A DNA stretch of 64,000 nucleotides, from the NCBI GenBank assembly GCA_902597385.1, contig CACJXQ010000003.1, positions 53,006-117,005 of the forward strand, read 5' to 3'. Each line of letters begins with the position of its first letter. The first letter of the stretch is position 1. The stretch is from an uncultured Pseudomonadota bacterium. Its GTDB lineage: Bacteria; Pseudomonadota; Gammaproteobacteria; Ga0077536. The notes under the pieces were generated by a model. It did no database searches. It saw only the letters and a list, made by a program, of their open reading frames with translations, and had not been told where the DNA came from. The translations under genes and the position numbers were made by a program. This document shows, piece by piece, positions 29,818 through 40,067 of the stretch.

Positions 29818-32445
29818 TCATTTTGCATCAGCAAGTTTGCTCTTTACCCATTCCTTCACTTTTCCTAATGCGGGTTCCAAGCCTTCAGGCATAGACCCTC
29901 CAGCCTGAGCCATGTCTGGACGGCCACCTCCTTTACCACCCACCTGGTCGGCCACAAAATTAATTAAATCTACTGCACTTACCTGTTTACTTAAATCTCG
30001 CGTAACTCCCGCAACCAAACGGACTTTATCCTGTTCAACAGTTCCCAAAACCACTATTATATTAGGATGTTTATCTTTCAAACGGTCACAGCTGTCTCTT
30101 AGCATGTCCATACTAGAATCTTGTAAAAATTTACTTAGAACCTTTACTTCACCCAACATCTCTATCGCATTACTCAAATCATCCTGGCCACCACCGGTTA
30201 GTCTCTTTTTGAGAGTAGCTATATCTTTTTCTAATTTGCCCTTCATTGTTACTAGGTCAGTTATTTTTTCTTCCAACCTGTCCGCACTCGATTTAACTAA
30301 CTCCGAAATTTTTGAAATTTTCTTTTGGTTATCAGCGATAAAGTTCTCTGCAGCCTCTCCACTAACCGCCTCGATTCTTCGGAGACCGGAACCAACTGAG
30401 GTTTGAGAAGTGATTTTGAAGATACCTAAATCTCCTGTCCGAAAAGCATGAGTACCTCCGCATAACTCTGATGAAAAAGGGCCCATAGACAACACCCTGA
30501 CTCTATCAGAATACTTCTCTTCAAAAAAAGCCACTGCTCCATCTTCAAGGGCTTTTTGGAAATCCTTTATTTCAGTTTGTATTGGGTAGTTAGCTCTTAT
30601 CTGGCTGTTAACTAGCTTCTCTACTTCCGACAACTCCGATACAGAGAGAGCCTTTTTATGACTAAAATCAAATCTCAATTTTGACGAGTCAACATAGGAA
30701 CCTTTCTGCTCAACATGATCTCCCAAGGTCGATCGAAGAGCAGCGTGTACTAAATGGGTAGCAGAATGATTGGATCTAGTCCTCTCTCTAGTTTTAGGGT
30801 CTACTTCGGCTTCGATAGTTTGACCAGACTGCATTGAGCCAGAAACCTGTTTGCCAATGTGTAAGTAACAGCCATTAGACACCTGTGTATCAAGCACATC
30901 GAATAGGCTCTCTTGCCCCCTAATACGTCCAATGTCCCCCACTTGCCCTCCAGATTCGGCGTAGAAAGGAGTGCGATCAAGAACGAGGATAGCCTCCTCA
31001 TCCTGAGATAAGACCTCTTTTTCAACCCCATCTACAAAGATTTTTTTAACCGTTGAATCAGAGCGCAGAGAATCATATCCAACGAAAGAAGTGTCATAGG
31101 AGAGTTCTTTTACGCTACTAACAACAACATCTATTTTAGAATCGCTCCTAGCAAATTGATGAGACTGTCTACCCAAATTCCGCTGTCGCTCCATAGCGGC
31201 ATCAAACCCAGACATATCCACAACGGCACCGTACTCTTTGGCCACATCAGCTGTAAGGTCAACAGGAAAACCGTAAGTATCATACAGCTGAAAAGCTACC
31301 TCCCCATCAATATCTTTATTCTTGGTTTGATCAATGTGTTCAAGAAGTATTTTCATCCCGTTATCCAAAGTCTCTAGAAATCGTTCCTCTTCCTCTCGAA
31401 GAATCTCGCTGAGCTGATCAGATTGTTCGGATAGAACACTGTAAGCCTCCCCCATTTCTTCAGCTAACGGGTCTATGAGGCGATGAAAAAAAACTTCCTT
31501 TTTTCCGAGTTTATGCCCATGCCTTATCGCCCTACGTATAATCCTCCGAAGCACATACCCTCGTCCCTCATTTGAAGGAGAAACACCATCTGCTATCAAA
31601 AAGGCACAAGAGCGAATGTGATCTGCAATCACCTTTAGGGAATCATCGGAGTCCATTGCTTCAGGAAATATTTGTTTACATCCGGATATCAAATTCTGAA
31701 AAAGATCAATATCATAGTTATTCGAGACGCCCTGCAAAACCGCCGCAATCCTCTCTAACCCCATACCAGTATCAACGCAAGGACTGGGAATTTTAGTAAT
31801 TACGCCATCCAAAGATCTTTCGTATTGCATGAAAACGAGATTCCAAATTTCTACGAATCTATCACCGTCAGCATTTTCGCTACCTGGCGGACCACCTTCC
31901 ACATTTGGGCCGTGATCGAAGAATATTTCAGAACATGGTCCACATGGGCCTGTATCACCCATCATCCAAAAATTATCGTCTTTTCCACAGTAGATTAGGC
32001 GCTCTTTTGGCAAACCAATTTTCTTGATCCAAAGGTTTGCGGATTCTTCGTCACCTTCTAGGACAGTCACCCACAATTTCGCCTCGGGAATTTCAAAGAC
32101 TCTAGTTAACAATTCCCAGGAATAATCAATAGCCTCTTCTTTAAAATAATCTCCAAAACTAAAGTTTCCTAACATCTCAAAGAAGGTGTGATGCCTAGCG
32201 GTGAAACCTACATTATCCAAATCGTTGTGTTTTCCTCCTGCTCTAACACATCGTTGAGATGACGCAGCTCGTTTATACGGAGGTTTTTTTTGCCCAAGAA
32301 AATAGTCTTTAAACTGAACCATCCCAGCGTTTGTAAAAAGCAAAGTCGGGTCATCTTTAGGGACCAGAGGACTACTATCAACCAGATTATGACCATTACT
32401 CTCAAAGTAATTGAGAAAGGTATTTCTTATTTCGCCCGTTTTCAT
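29818..32445 (-). CDS. alaS: alanyl-tRNA synthetase
   Basis: 875 aa; SSPLVPKDDPTLLFTNAGMVQFKDYFLG, RVLSMGPFSSELCGGTHAFRTGDLG, GGKGGGRPDMAQAGG. Confidence 0.97.
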   Translation of the reverse strand: MKTGEIRNTFLNYFESNGHNLVDSSPLVPKDDPTLLFTNAGMVQFKDYFLGQKKPPYKRAASSQRCVRAGGKHNDLDNVGFTARHHTFFEMLGNFSFGDYFKEEAIDYSWELLTRVFEIPEAKLWVTVLEGDEESANLWIKKIGLPKERLIYCGKDDNFWMMGDTGPCGPCSEIFFDHGPNVEGGPPGSENADGDRFVEIWNLVFMQYERSLDGVITKIPSPCVDTGMGLERIAAVLQGVSNNYDIDLFQNLISGCKQIFPEAMDSDDSLKVIADHIRSCAFLIADGVSPSNEGRGYVLRRIIRRAIRHGHKLGKKEVFFHRLIDPLAEEMGEAYSVLSEQSDQLSEILREEEERFLETLDNGMKILLEHIDQTKNKDIDGEVAFQLYDTYGFPVDLTADVAKEYGAVVDMSGFDAAMERQRNLGRQSHQFARSDSKIDVVVSSVKELSYDTSFVGYDSLRSDSTVKKIFVDGVEKEVLSQDEEAILVLDRTPFYAESGGQVGDIGRIRGQESLFDVLDTQVSNGCYLHIGKQVSGSMQSGQTIEAEVDPKTRERTRSNHSATHLVHAALRSTLGDHVEQKGSYVDSSKLRFDFSHKKALSVSELSEVEKLVNSQIRANYPIQTEIKDFQKALEDGAVAFFEEKYSDRVRVLSMGPFSSELCGGTHAFRTGDLGIFKITSQTSVGSGLRRIEAVSGEAAENFIADNQKKISKISELVKSSADRLEEKITDLVTMKGKLEKDIATLKKRLTGGGQDDLSNAIEMLGEVKVLSKFLQDSSMDMLRDSCDRLKDKHPNIIVVLGTVEQDKVRLVAGVTRDLSKQVSAVDLINFVADQVGGKGGGRPDMAQAGGSMPEGLEPALGKVKEWVKSKLADAK

Positions 32446-32852
32446 TGATTATTCCATTCACCTATGACCGCTTTTACGTGCTCCGTTTCAAATCCTTTAT
32501 AAGCCAGAAAACGAACCCTACGAGCATAGTCCTTGATACCAGTTATTTCAGAATCAAATTTTTTCTTATAAGTTCTTTTAGCGCACTCAAACCAATCTAT
32601 CCCTGATTCTTTTAAACTTCCGAGTGCCACCTTTTTTTCTATGCCTTTTTCTAAAAGCCCTTTCTTGATACGAATGGGTCCATACCCACCCTTAACCTTA
32701 CTCCTTACATACTCACTTGCAAAACGTTCATCACTTTGAAGACCTTGCTCCTCTAACTCCTGTACAAGCTCTAAGGGATCTCTCACTTCAAACCCTCGCC
32801 TTTTTATTTTCTCCAATAACTCTTGTTTAGAATGCTCTCTTGTCGCCAACAA
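32442..32852 (-). CDS. recX: regulatory protein RecX
   Basis: HSKQELLEKIKRRGF, SDERFASEYVRSKVKGGYGPIRIKKGLLEKGI; directly downstream of recA. Confidence 0.9.
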   Translation of the reverse strand: MLATREHSKQELLEKIKRRGFEVRDPLELVQELEEQGLQSDERFASEYVRSKVKGGYGPIRIKKGLLEKGIEKKVALGSLKESGIDWFECAKRTYKKKFDSEITGIKDYARRVRFLAYKGFETEHVKAVIGEWNNQ

Positions 32853-32896
32853 CTTTAAAAGATAAGGGCGCAGAGAAGTGTTGTCGAGTTTACTGC

Positions 32897-33928
32897 TCAG
32901 GATTCTTCTTCCTCCTCAGTCTCTTGCTCAACTTTATTAATTGGTATTACTTTTTCTCGTATCAGCGTTTCTATTTCAGTCGCCACCTCAGGTGAATCTT
33001 TGAGAAGCTGCCTAACATTTTCTTTACCTTGCCCCAGTCGATCGCCGTTATAACTGTACCATGCCCCCGTTTTTTCGACGATATCATGCTCGACTCCAAG
33101 CTCTATCAATTCACTCTCCCTAGAAATCCCTTCGTTATACATAATATCAAAAACAGCTTGTCTAAAAGGAGGGGCGACCTTATTTTTCACCACTTTCACT
33201 CTGGTTTCGTTGCCGATTATTTCGTCCCCCTTTTTCAGGGCGCCAATTCTTCTAATGTCGAGGCGCACAGAAGAATAAAATTTTAGGGCATTGCCTCCCG
33301 TCGTTGTCTCGGGACTACCAAACATCACCCCTATCTTCATTCTTATCTGATTTATAAAGATTACTAAAGTGTTCGATCGTTTTATGTTACCCGTTAGTTT
33401 ACGCAACGCTTGGGACATTAATCTAGCTTGCAAACCAACATGACTGTCGCCCATATCTCCCTCTATCTCGGCTTTGGGCGTCAAAGCAGCCACCGAATCG
33501 ACAACCACCAAATCAACAGCACCTGACCGGACCAACATATCTGTGATTTCTAATGCTTGTTCTCCCGTGTCTGGTTGAGAGACCAACAAATTCTCAACAT
33601 CGACACCCACTTTGCCTGCGTACACTGGATCTAAAGCATGTTCAGCATCAACAAAAGCTGCCGTACCACCTAATTTTTGAATCTCGGCCACAACATGCAA
33701 GGTGAGGGTGGTTTTTCCTGAGGATTCTGGCCCATAAATTTCAACCACTCTCCCTTTAGGAAGGCCCCCAATTCCAAGGGCAATATCGATGGAAAGAGAA
33801 CCAGTTGACACAGCTTCGACCGAAGAAACTACTTCATCAGTACCCATTCGCATAATCGAACCTGAACCAAATTGTTTCTCAATCTGGGACAGGGCCGCCC
33901 CGAGGGCTTTTTCCTTATTTTGATCCAT
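32897..33928 (-). CDS. recA: recombinase RecA
   Basis: [71 protein letters not shown]. Confidence 0.98.
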   Translation of the reverse strand: MDQNKEKALGAALSQIEKQFGSGSIMRMGTDEVVSSVEAVSTGSLSIDIALGIGGLPKGRVVEIYGPESSGKTTLTLHVVAEIQKLGGTAAFVDAEHALDPVYAGKVGVDVENLLVSQPDTGEQALEITDMLVRSGAVDLVVVDSVAALTPKAEIEGDMGDSHVGLQARLMSQALRKLTGNIKRSNTLVIFINQIRMKIGVMFGSPETTTGGNALKFYSSVRLDIRRIGALKKGDEIIGNETRVKVVKNKVAPPFRQAVFDIMYNEGISRESELIELGVEHDIVEKTGAWYSYNGDRLGQGKENVRQLLKDSPEVATEIETLIREKVIPINKVEQETEEEEES

Positions 33929-34091
33929 TTTTTCTTTCCTTATTTTAGGGCATTACGAATTTAGTGACGTAGAACTATTATACAACTAAACGATTTACGC
34001 CAAGCATTAAAATTACTGATTTTTGACTTTTAACCGACAGAGTACCGGAGGAGGAGATAAACTTATGGGAAACGCCTATATTTTGCTTGTG

Positions 34092-34568
34092 TTAACATTT
34101 CAATAGGTCAGACAGAGTGGTCCTTAGAGCATAGTTCACGGCTTGATGCCTAATGCTGGGGCGATCTCCTGAAAAATTCATAGTTTCCACCCTTATTCCT
34201 CGAATAAGATTGTGGAAACCAAAGCAAACCGTTCCTACGGGCTTCTCTTTCGTTCCTCCGCCGGGTCCTGCAATCCCGGTAACAGAAATACTAACATCAG
34301 CCTCTGATAACTTTACTACCCCTTCAACCATCGCTTTTGCCACAGGCTCACTTACAGCCCCATACGATTCCAATAAGGACTTGGAGACACCTAATATTTT
34401 CTCCTTCGCCTCATTAGAGTAGGTCACTACTCCTAGTTCAAACCAATTTGAACTCCCAGGCAAATCGGTCAGGACCTTGGCAATACCACCCCCGGTACAG
34501 GATTCAGCCAAACCAATCTTATATTCTTTCCTGAGGAGTAATTCTGCCAGTTCAAGAGACAATTTCAT
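34092..34568 (-). CDS. pncC: nicotinamide-nucleotide amidohydrolase (CinA C-terminal family)
   Basis: GLAESCTGGGIAKVLTDLPGSSNWFELGVVTYSNEAK, SVTGIAGPGGGTKEKPVGTV. Internal Met (34568) is the likely start; the tracked start overlaps tadA. Confidence 0.88.
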   Translation of the reverse strand: MKLSLELAELLLRKEYKIGLAESCTGGGIAKVLTDLPGSSNWFELGVVTYSNEAKEKILGVSKSLLESYGAVSEPVAKAMVEGVVKLSEADVSISVTGIAGPGGGTKEKPVGTVCFGFHNLIRGIRVETMNFSGDRPSIRHQAVNYALRTTLSDLLKC

Positions 34569-35049
34569 GGAATTTCCCTCTAATTGCGTCATCCGGCTTG
34601 CCCCTCCTCTTTCTAAAGAAAGCTTTGAGTAACTCACCACATTCTGTTGCCTCTATTCCTCCCACAACAGACGGCCGATGATTTAGTTTACTATTTCCTA
34701 ATATCTCAAACACTGAACCTGCCGCTCCAGTCCTTTTATCAAATGCACCAAAAACTACCCTGTCCACTCTAGAATGAATGATAGCCCCAGCACACATCGG
34801 ACAAGGCTCCAGAGTTACGTAAAGAGTGAGGTCTTTCAAGCGATAATTGTTGACAACAGATCCAGCCGATCTCAAGGCTTCCATTTCAGCGTGCGCAGTA
34901 GGGTCATGCTTTTTTATAACCTGATTATAACCGCTTGCCACAATCTCGTCACACCGTACCAGAATCGCTCCAACAGGCACCTCTCCTTCTTTTTCAGCTT
35001 GTTTTGCCAGCGCTATGGCCAAACGCATAAATTTTGAATCATCTTCCAT
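34552..35049 (-). CDS. tadA: tRNA-specific adenosine deaminase
   Basis: FMRLAIALAKQAEKEGEVPVGAILV, DPTAHAEMEALR, TLEPCPMCAGAIIHSRVDRVVFGA. Confidence 0.93.
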   Translation of the reverse strand: MEDDSKFMRLAIALAKQAEKEGEVPVGAILVRCDEIVASGYNQVIKKHDPTAHAEMEALRSAGSVVNNYRLKDLTLYVTLEPCPMCAGAIIHSRVDRVVFGAFDKRTGAAGSVFEILGNSKLNHRPSVVGGIEATECGELLKAFFRKRRGKPDDAIRGKFHEIVS

Positions 35050-35091
35050 AAAATCTAGAAACGACTTCTACCTGATAACATCTATAGTCTC

Positions 35092-35952
35092 TTACTTTGA
35101 AAGATATAACGAAAACCACTCTGAAGCGGCTTCAGCAGCAGCTTGTTTGTACTTTCCATAGACATCGTAGTGTCGGCCTTCAATAGGGTATAGTTTCTTG
35201 GTCGCTCGAATTTTTTCAAAGGCTTCTACCTGCCACTCAGTTGGTGTTTGGGTATCCTCTTTCGCCACAATCAATGCTACCGGTTTTTCGATCATATTTA
35301 CGAATTGCAGCGGCTCATAGGTACGCATTAAATCAAATGTCCTCAAAGTTATTTGGTTAACATATTGGTTTCGAATATCACTACTTTTCACCCACTCTTC
35401 AGTCTCCGAGCCTACCAAAGCCGCCTTCGTTGTTTGGGGGATAGCCCCTTCTGCACGCGAATTAAGATCTTTCATCATCCGTTCAAGAAATTCTTTCTTT
35501 TTTTCTTCTGGAATCCATTTCTCAAAAGTTCTTGAACCACTTATTAACGGCACCTGGGAAACGATACAAGTGACCCTCATATCAAGTGCGCCTACAGTTA
35601 AAACGTGTCCTCCAGAATAACTAGTTCCCCATAGACCAATCTTCTCAGAATTAACTTCTGGCTTCTGTCTTACGAAGGATATGGCCTCCCGCATGTCAGA
35701 TATCTGTCGCCAGGGATCGGTCTCGCATCTGGGCCAACCCGAACTTAAACCCCAATTTCTGTGGTCATACATAAAACATGTGAAACCTCTTTTTACGAAA
35801 TGTTCAGCATAGAATGGTAAATCCATGGCAAATATTCCCGATAAGCCATGGCTCATCACAATAGTAGGGCGGGCAACCCCATCGCCTGATGAGATTAATT
35901 CACCATGCAATATGGCATTATCACTATTGAAGAATAGTTTACGTACTTCCAT
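35092..35952 (-). CDS. alpha/beta hydrolase (dienelactone-hydrolase-like)
   Basis: TIVMSHGLSGIFAMDLPFYAEHFVKRGFTCFMYDHRNWGLSSG; GLWGTSYSGGH nucleophile elbow. Confidence 0.8.
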   Translation of the reverse strand: MEVRKLFFNSDNAILHGELISSGDGVARPTIVMSHGLSGIFAMDLPFYAEHFVKRGFTCFMYDHRNWGLSSGWPRCETDPWRQISDMREAISFVRQKPEVNSEKIGLWGTSYSGGHVLTVGALDMRVTCIVSQVPLISGSRTFEKWIPEEKKKEFLERMMKDLNSRAEGAIPQTTKAALVGSETEEWVKSSDIRNQYVNQITLRTFDLMRTYEPLQFVNMIEKPVALIVAKEDTQTPTEWQVEAFEKIRATKKLYPIEGRHYDVYGKYKQAAAEAASEWFSLYLSK

Positions 35953-35986
35953 TCATACCTCCATATTTCCCATTTCAAACCCGCTA

Positions 35987-36808
35987 TTAAAGATACATAT
36001 GAAACAATCTTTTATCTTTATCCCAATCTACAGAAGAAGTTACATTATCTTCGATGTTTTCGAGGATATACTCTTTAGCTCGAACTCGAAGAGAACTTAA
36101 CTTTCCCGATGACTCACTTTCGGATTTTTTTAAATGCCAATAATAGTCACTACAGAGCGACTTCAAATTATCTTCTGGTTTTTTTCCAATCGAAATTTTC
36201 TTAGACAAAAAGAAAGACAATATGGATAGAATCATATAATTCGATTCTACTTTTTTAAATTCCCGAATTAACGATTTCTCAAAAAATTGGTTATCTTCGA
36301 CCTTAACTCTGTCAAATATTGCCCAACCTTGACTTATATTATTCAAAATTTTTACCGAATTATGATTATTTACAGACACGCCAATATCTTTGTCACGAAT
36401 AATGACCCCACCGGTATCTTCAGGGTTATCATTACCCGGTTTGAGAGTAACAATAAGCCGCCCAGCGTATTCGGAATGGGCCACCCAACTTTTTGATCCT
36501 GACAAAAAATAGACTAGACCATCTTTTTTTAAAGTAGTGGGTAACATTTCTGCGTTTTCATCAGGCTGTTCACTAAATAAAAAACTGGACCACCCCCACC
36601 AATCTTTGTTCGGGAACAAAGTATGTAGAGCAGATTGATAACCCGCCACAAATATGCCCTCTAAAGAGATAGACTCAGCTGAGAACTTAATCGAAATATC
36701 GGGAGGACTTAACTTATGAAAGTTATGCGCTATCCAATGCGAGAATAGATCCTTCTCATTATTTTTCTCTGAAACTATTAACTGCCCGTTCAATAATTGG
36801 TCTAACAT
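35987..36808 (-). CDS. divergent short acyl-CoA-dehydrogenase-like protein
   Basis: GSKSWVAHSEYAGRLIVTLKP...GVIIRDKDIGV...NNISQGWAIFDRVKVEDNQFF echoes ACAD middle-domain motifs, but only 273 aa. Confidence 0.5.
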   Translation of the reverse strand: MLDQLLNGQLIVSEKNNEKDLFSHWIAHNFHKLSPPDISIKFSAESISLEGIFVAGYQSALHTLFPNKDWWGWSSFLFSEQPDENAEMLPTTLKKDGLVYFLSGSKSWVAHSEYAGRLIVTLKPGNDNPEDTGGVIIRDKDIGVSVNNHNSVKILNNISQGWAIFDRVKVEDNQFFEKSLIREFKKVESNYMILSILSFFLSKKISIGKKPEDNLKSLCSDYYWHLKKSESESSGKLSSLRVRAKEYILENIEDNVTSSVDWDKDKRLFHMYL

Positions 36809-36906
36809 TTATTTACCTTTTCCACCTCAGCCGGATAGAAGGTAACAGAAAACCAGCACTTAAACGAACAGGGAATCAATTATCCCACAAAAAGCACTCA
36901 AAAAAC

Positions 36907-37116
36907 CTATGGGTTAGATAACAGGCGCAGAGTAGAGTGAATATCTCTCAGTTCATTTAGTTTGTATTCACGAGACCCGCGATGACGCCGAACACTCTTC
37001 AGACAATACTTTAAAGTTAGTTCTAAACTTAAACGCACCAGTCTCCATCGAACTCGCCCCAAAACCCACCACAAGATCAATTTTCCAAGAGACAAAAATA
37101 AGCCGCCGATTACCAT
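36907..37116 (-). CDS. small basic protein with hydrophobic N-terminus
   Basis: 69 aa; ATG overlaps the end of the upstream 29-codon ORF. Confidence 0.4.
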   Translation of the reverse strand: MVIGGLFLSLGKLILWWVLGRVRWRLVRLSLELTLKYCLKSVRRHRGSREYKLNELRDIHSTLRLLSNP

Positions 37117-37199
37117 TTTCCAAACCTTTTTTTAGGTAATAAGCGGACTGCCAAGGCCAACCAAAAAAGAGTTAACAAAACACCCTCAAAAGACTCCAT
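37110..37199 (-). CDS. 29-aa putative single-TM small protein (not in ORF track)
   Basis: MESFEGVLLTLFWLALAVRLLPKKRFGKW* with an AGGAGG ribosome-binding site upstream. Confidence 0.45.
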   Translation of the reverse strand: MESFEGVLLTLFWLALAVRLLPKKRFGKW

Positions 37200-37371
37200 A
37201 ATAAAACCCCTCCTGAAAAGTCAGTTAAATCACTTAGACTGAATGCAAGTTTCTCTGTTCAATAGAGAATTTAATTAAGTCCGATTCATACCGAATTCAA
37301 CTAGATTGGTTATTTATGCCATAAAAGAACCTAAATTGCTAGTGTTCATTTATAAAAATCGACTATCTGGC

Positions 37372-37402
37372 GATAAAAACTTCTTTTAGAGAAGTTTTTA
37401 TC
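37372..37402. terminator. 13-bp perfect-stem hairpin downstream of the 37409 gene
   Basis: GATAAAAACTTCT-TTTAG-AGAAGTTTTTATC. Confidence 0.7.
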
Positions 37403-37408
37403 AGATAT

Positions 37409-38224
37409 TTAAACAATCGACCTATTTTTCAGGAATTTAAGGCAAGCGGAGGCCAATTTCTCTGGTTGTTCCATCATGATTAAATGCCCCATGCCCTCGG
37501 CTATACCACCTTCAGCCAAACCATCAGGGATCATTTCTATAGTCTCTTGAACAGCTTTTTCAGAGATATGATAATCAGCCTCACCTTTAAACAGAAAAAT
37601 AGGGCTTCTTATATTTTTGAGATCTTCTCTGACATCATGATCATTCCAAGCATCCATATCAGCCACACAAGTTTCCTGATAAGTACAACGGTGTTGCCAT
37701 TTTGATTCTAAAACTATCTCCTCGTCGCAGGGATAATACATAGCGGACGTGGAAGCATTATCAACCAATGCAGCGAACCCTGGGAAACTATGAGGATCGT
37801 TGTAACCTGACAAAAAGGAAATTGACCCAGTATTAGCAGCCGCTTCAAAAGCCATCCCTGCTAAAATATCTGTGGGGTGGTTACAGGCTATATTTAACGT
37901 CATGTCACCACCTATCCCACTTCCGCAAACGACCGGTTTTTCACCGGGACAAACAATCGATATGAACTCCCATACCCATTCGGCGTACTCGGACATTTTT
38001 CGAAAAGGTTCCCAATTAACGGGCATTGACTTTGCGTGGCCAGGCAAATCGGGAGCTATTACTTTAAAACCTGCATCTGCCATTATAGGCATAAATTTGT
38101 ACCATTGGAGCGAACATGCCCAACCCATATGAATACAAATAAGGGGAATTCCCTCCCCACAAATATCGTAATAAGTTCTTGTATTAAGAACCTCTGTATA
38201 ACGTCCAGTAATTTCGTGCCCCAT
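37409..38224 (-). CDS. alpha/beta fold hydrolase
   Basis: PLICIHMGWACSLQWYKFMPIMADAGFKVIAPDLPGHAKS; VVCGSGIGGDMTLN. Confidence 0.8.
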   Translation of the reverse strand: MGHEITGRYTEVLNTRTYYDICGEGIPLICIHMGWACSLQWYKFMPIMADAGFKVIAPDLPGHAKSMPVNWEPFRKMSEYAEWVWEFISIVCPGEKPVVCGSGIGGDMTLNIACNHPTDILAGMAFEAAANTGSISFLSGYNDPHSFPGFAALVDNASTSAMYYPCDEEIVLESKWQHRCTYQETCVADMDAWNDHDVREDLKNIRSPIFLFKGEADYHISEKAVQETIEMIPDGLAEGGIAEGMGHLIMMEQPEKLASACLKFLKNRSIV

Positions 38225-38238
38225 TTTCCCCTCCTTAT

Positions 38239-38607
38239 CTAAAGATCCCGTATAGCTATTACAATCATTTGATTTGATTCATACATACGATTTGCCTGTA
38301 AGAGATCACCATCAACAGAGATATCTCCAGTGTCTAGAAAATGTCCAACATGACGATCACCTTTCCGAAGTGACAACCAATTTTCCATCGTCGCCTCAAT
38401 CTTGTAATCCCAACCAAGCGGATTTGCCATGGGAAAGTACTCCATGTGATCTATCACTTTTCCACCATAAAGTTTCAACCAATAAGCCTTATCCCCAAAA
38501 CATAACATAATCTTCACATCAGACCATTTACTGACTAAATTAAATTTCTTATTTGCGTTGAGTTTTCCTCTCAAACCTACTATAAAATCTAAACTTGGAA
38601 ATTCCAT
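38239..38607 (-). CDS. SCP2-like sterol-carrier-domain protein
   Basis: ATMENWLSLRKGDRHVGHFLDTGDISVDGDLLQANRM resembles the SCP2 C-terminal pattern. Confidence 0.5.
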   Translation of the reverse strand: MEFPSLDFIVGLRGKLNANKKFNLVSKWSDVKIMLCFGDKAYWLKLYGGKVIDHMEYFPMANPLGWDYKIEATMENWLSLRKGDRHVGHFLDTGDISVDGDLLQANRMYESNQMIVIAIRDL

Positions 38608-38646
38608 TGCCCTCCCTCCTGACTATATGGTATTCAACTGCTCGAA

Positions 38647-39537
38647 TTATTTTAACTCTTTTTCAACAAACTCCAAGACGCTCTGAGAAGACTCAAAAAC
38701 CAAATCCTCAAACAATTTCTCGTAGAGCATCTTTTTTTTGGCTAGTATAAATATGAATTTCATTACTTTTTTAGGAACAGAAAAGAGAATAATCGGTTCA
38801 TTTTTGTTTAACTTTAAAACAATGGATTCAGTTGAGAGCGGTTGAGGATCGGTTATCAGTTCAATTCCTTGCCATTTTACCTTGTCTAGAGCATAGTCTG
38901 TTACTACATTCGCGAGCGTTTCCACCGAAATAATCGAACGCCTATTACCGACACCCTTGAAAGGCAGAGGAACCCGCCAGTTGATAATTTTTTTCAACAA
39001 ACCGAGGTTTCCTGGAGCCTCCTCTCCATATACTAGTGGCAACCTTAAGATGAGGACTTCGATACCATATGAGGAGGAGTTTTCAACCAAAAATTTTTCA
39101 GCATCGAATTTCGACTTTGAGTAAGGAGTTTTTGGTGATAACTTTGATTTAAGATTCAACCGCTTCGTGGCTGACGTTAACCCATAAACGCCCACTGTGC
39201 TGAAAAAAACAAATTTCTTGACACCCGCCTCAGCGCACATTTGAAACAACATTTTCGTTGCCAAAAAATTAAGGGCTTGGTACTTCCTGTTTTTCTCTTT
39301 CCCATGAACCAAAGCTGCACCGTGCACAAAGGTGTCCACTCCATCTAGAAGAGAAACGTCGATTTTCGTAACATTCTCCAGACTGAATTCGCTTACTTTA
39401 TAGTCGCACTTTTTCTTCTTTGACCTCTGGTAGGACACTACCTTTATATTCTTCTGGATCGATCGCTTGATGATCTCTTGGCCACAGAAACCAGTCCCAC
39501 CAGATATTCCTATAACTTTAGTCATTTTTGTTCTCAA
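38647..39537 (-). CDS. NAD-dependent epimerase/dehydratase
   Basis: GISGGTGFCGQEII Rossmann start; FFSTVGVYG...PYSKSKFDAEKFL YxxxK-type motif. Confidence 0.82.
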   Translation of the reverse strand: MRTKMTKVIGISGGTGFCGQEIIKRSIQKNIKVVSYQRSKKKKCDYKVSEFSLENVTKIDVSLLDGVDTFVHGAALVHGKEKNRKYQALNFLATKMLFQMCAEAGVKKFVFFSTVGVYGLTSATKRLNLKSKLSPKTPYSKSKFDAEKFLVENSSSYGIEVLILRLPLVYGEEAPGNLGLLKKIINWRVPLPFKGVGNRRSIISVETLANVVTDYALDKVKWQGIELITDPQPLSTESIVLKLNKNEPIILFSVPKKVMKFIFILAKKKMLYEKLFEDLVFESSQSVLEFVEKELK

Positions 39538-39767
39538 ATAGGCTTTCTATCTCTATTTGTTTCAGTATACATAATGAAAGGCGACTCCTTATAGCCCTTA
39601 CTATCGAGATTAGGCCCTCTTGGACTTCGCATGCCCCCAATTAACTGACTGATTAATTTTTTTAATGTGCTATGTGGATATGTTTTATCTAAAATGACTC
39701 ATCAAATCAGGGATTTATTTCTAGGTGTGAAAGTAATTAATATAATCAATTACTTACACTTAAATAA

Positions 39768-39786
39768 CTACTCCCACTCAATAGTT
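39768..39786 (-). repeat. distal att core (guaA-terminus remnant)
   Basis: CTACTCCCACTCAATAGTT; minus strand reads ACT ATT GAG TGG GAG TAG = TIEWE*. 16/19 match to 48482-48500. Confidence 0.85.
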
Positions 39787-39968
39787 ATGTCGTTATAACC
39801 TATTGTTTCATATAGGTATTTTTTGACTTTGTAGGAACTTTGTAGGTTCATTTTGACTTCTATACTCGCACACACACTTATAACTTATTGAGAACACAAC
39901 TATAAATCATCGTTTTACGAAAACAAAACGATTGTTTGACTTATTATTTTACACGAATACAAAACACA

Positions 39969-40009
39969 TAAGTTGCTGTTTTTGCTATGTTTTTTATTTA
40001 CTTTGTATA
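39969..40009 (+). repeat. left subterminal direct repeat
   Basis: TAAGTTGCTGTTTTTGCT-N13-ACTTTGTATA, same architecture at 48349-48389. Confidence 0.85.
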
Positions 40010-40067
40010 GGTAAAAAAGTATAATAATCGTATAGTAAATAGTCTGGTTTGTAGGGAGTTTGTAGAA

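Noticed and set aside
29912-30406. 164-aa plus-strand ORF inside alaS
   Set aside because: Antisense shadow; alaS motifs are intact on the minus strand.
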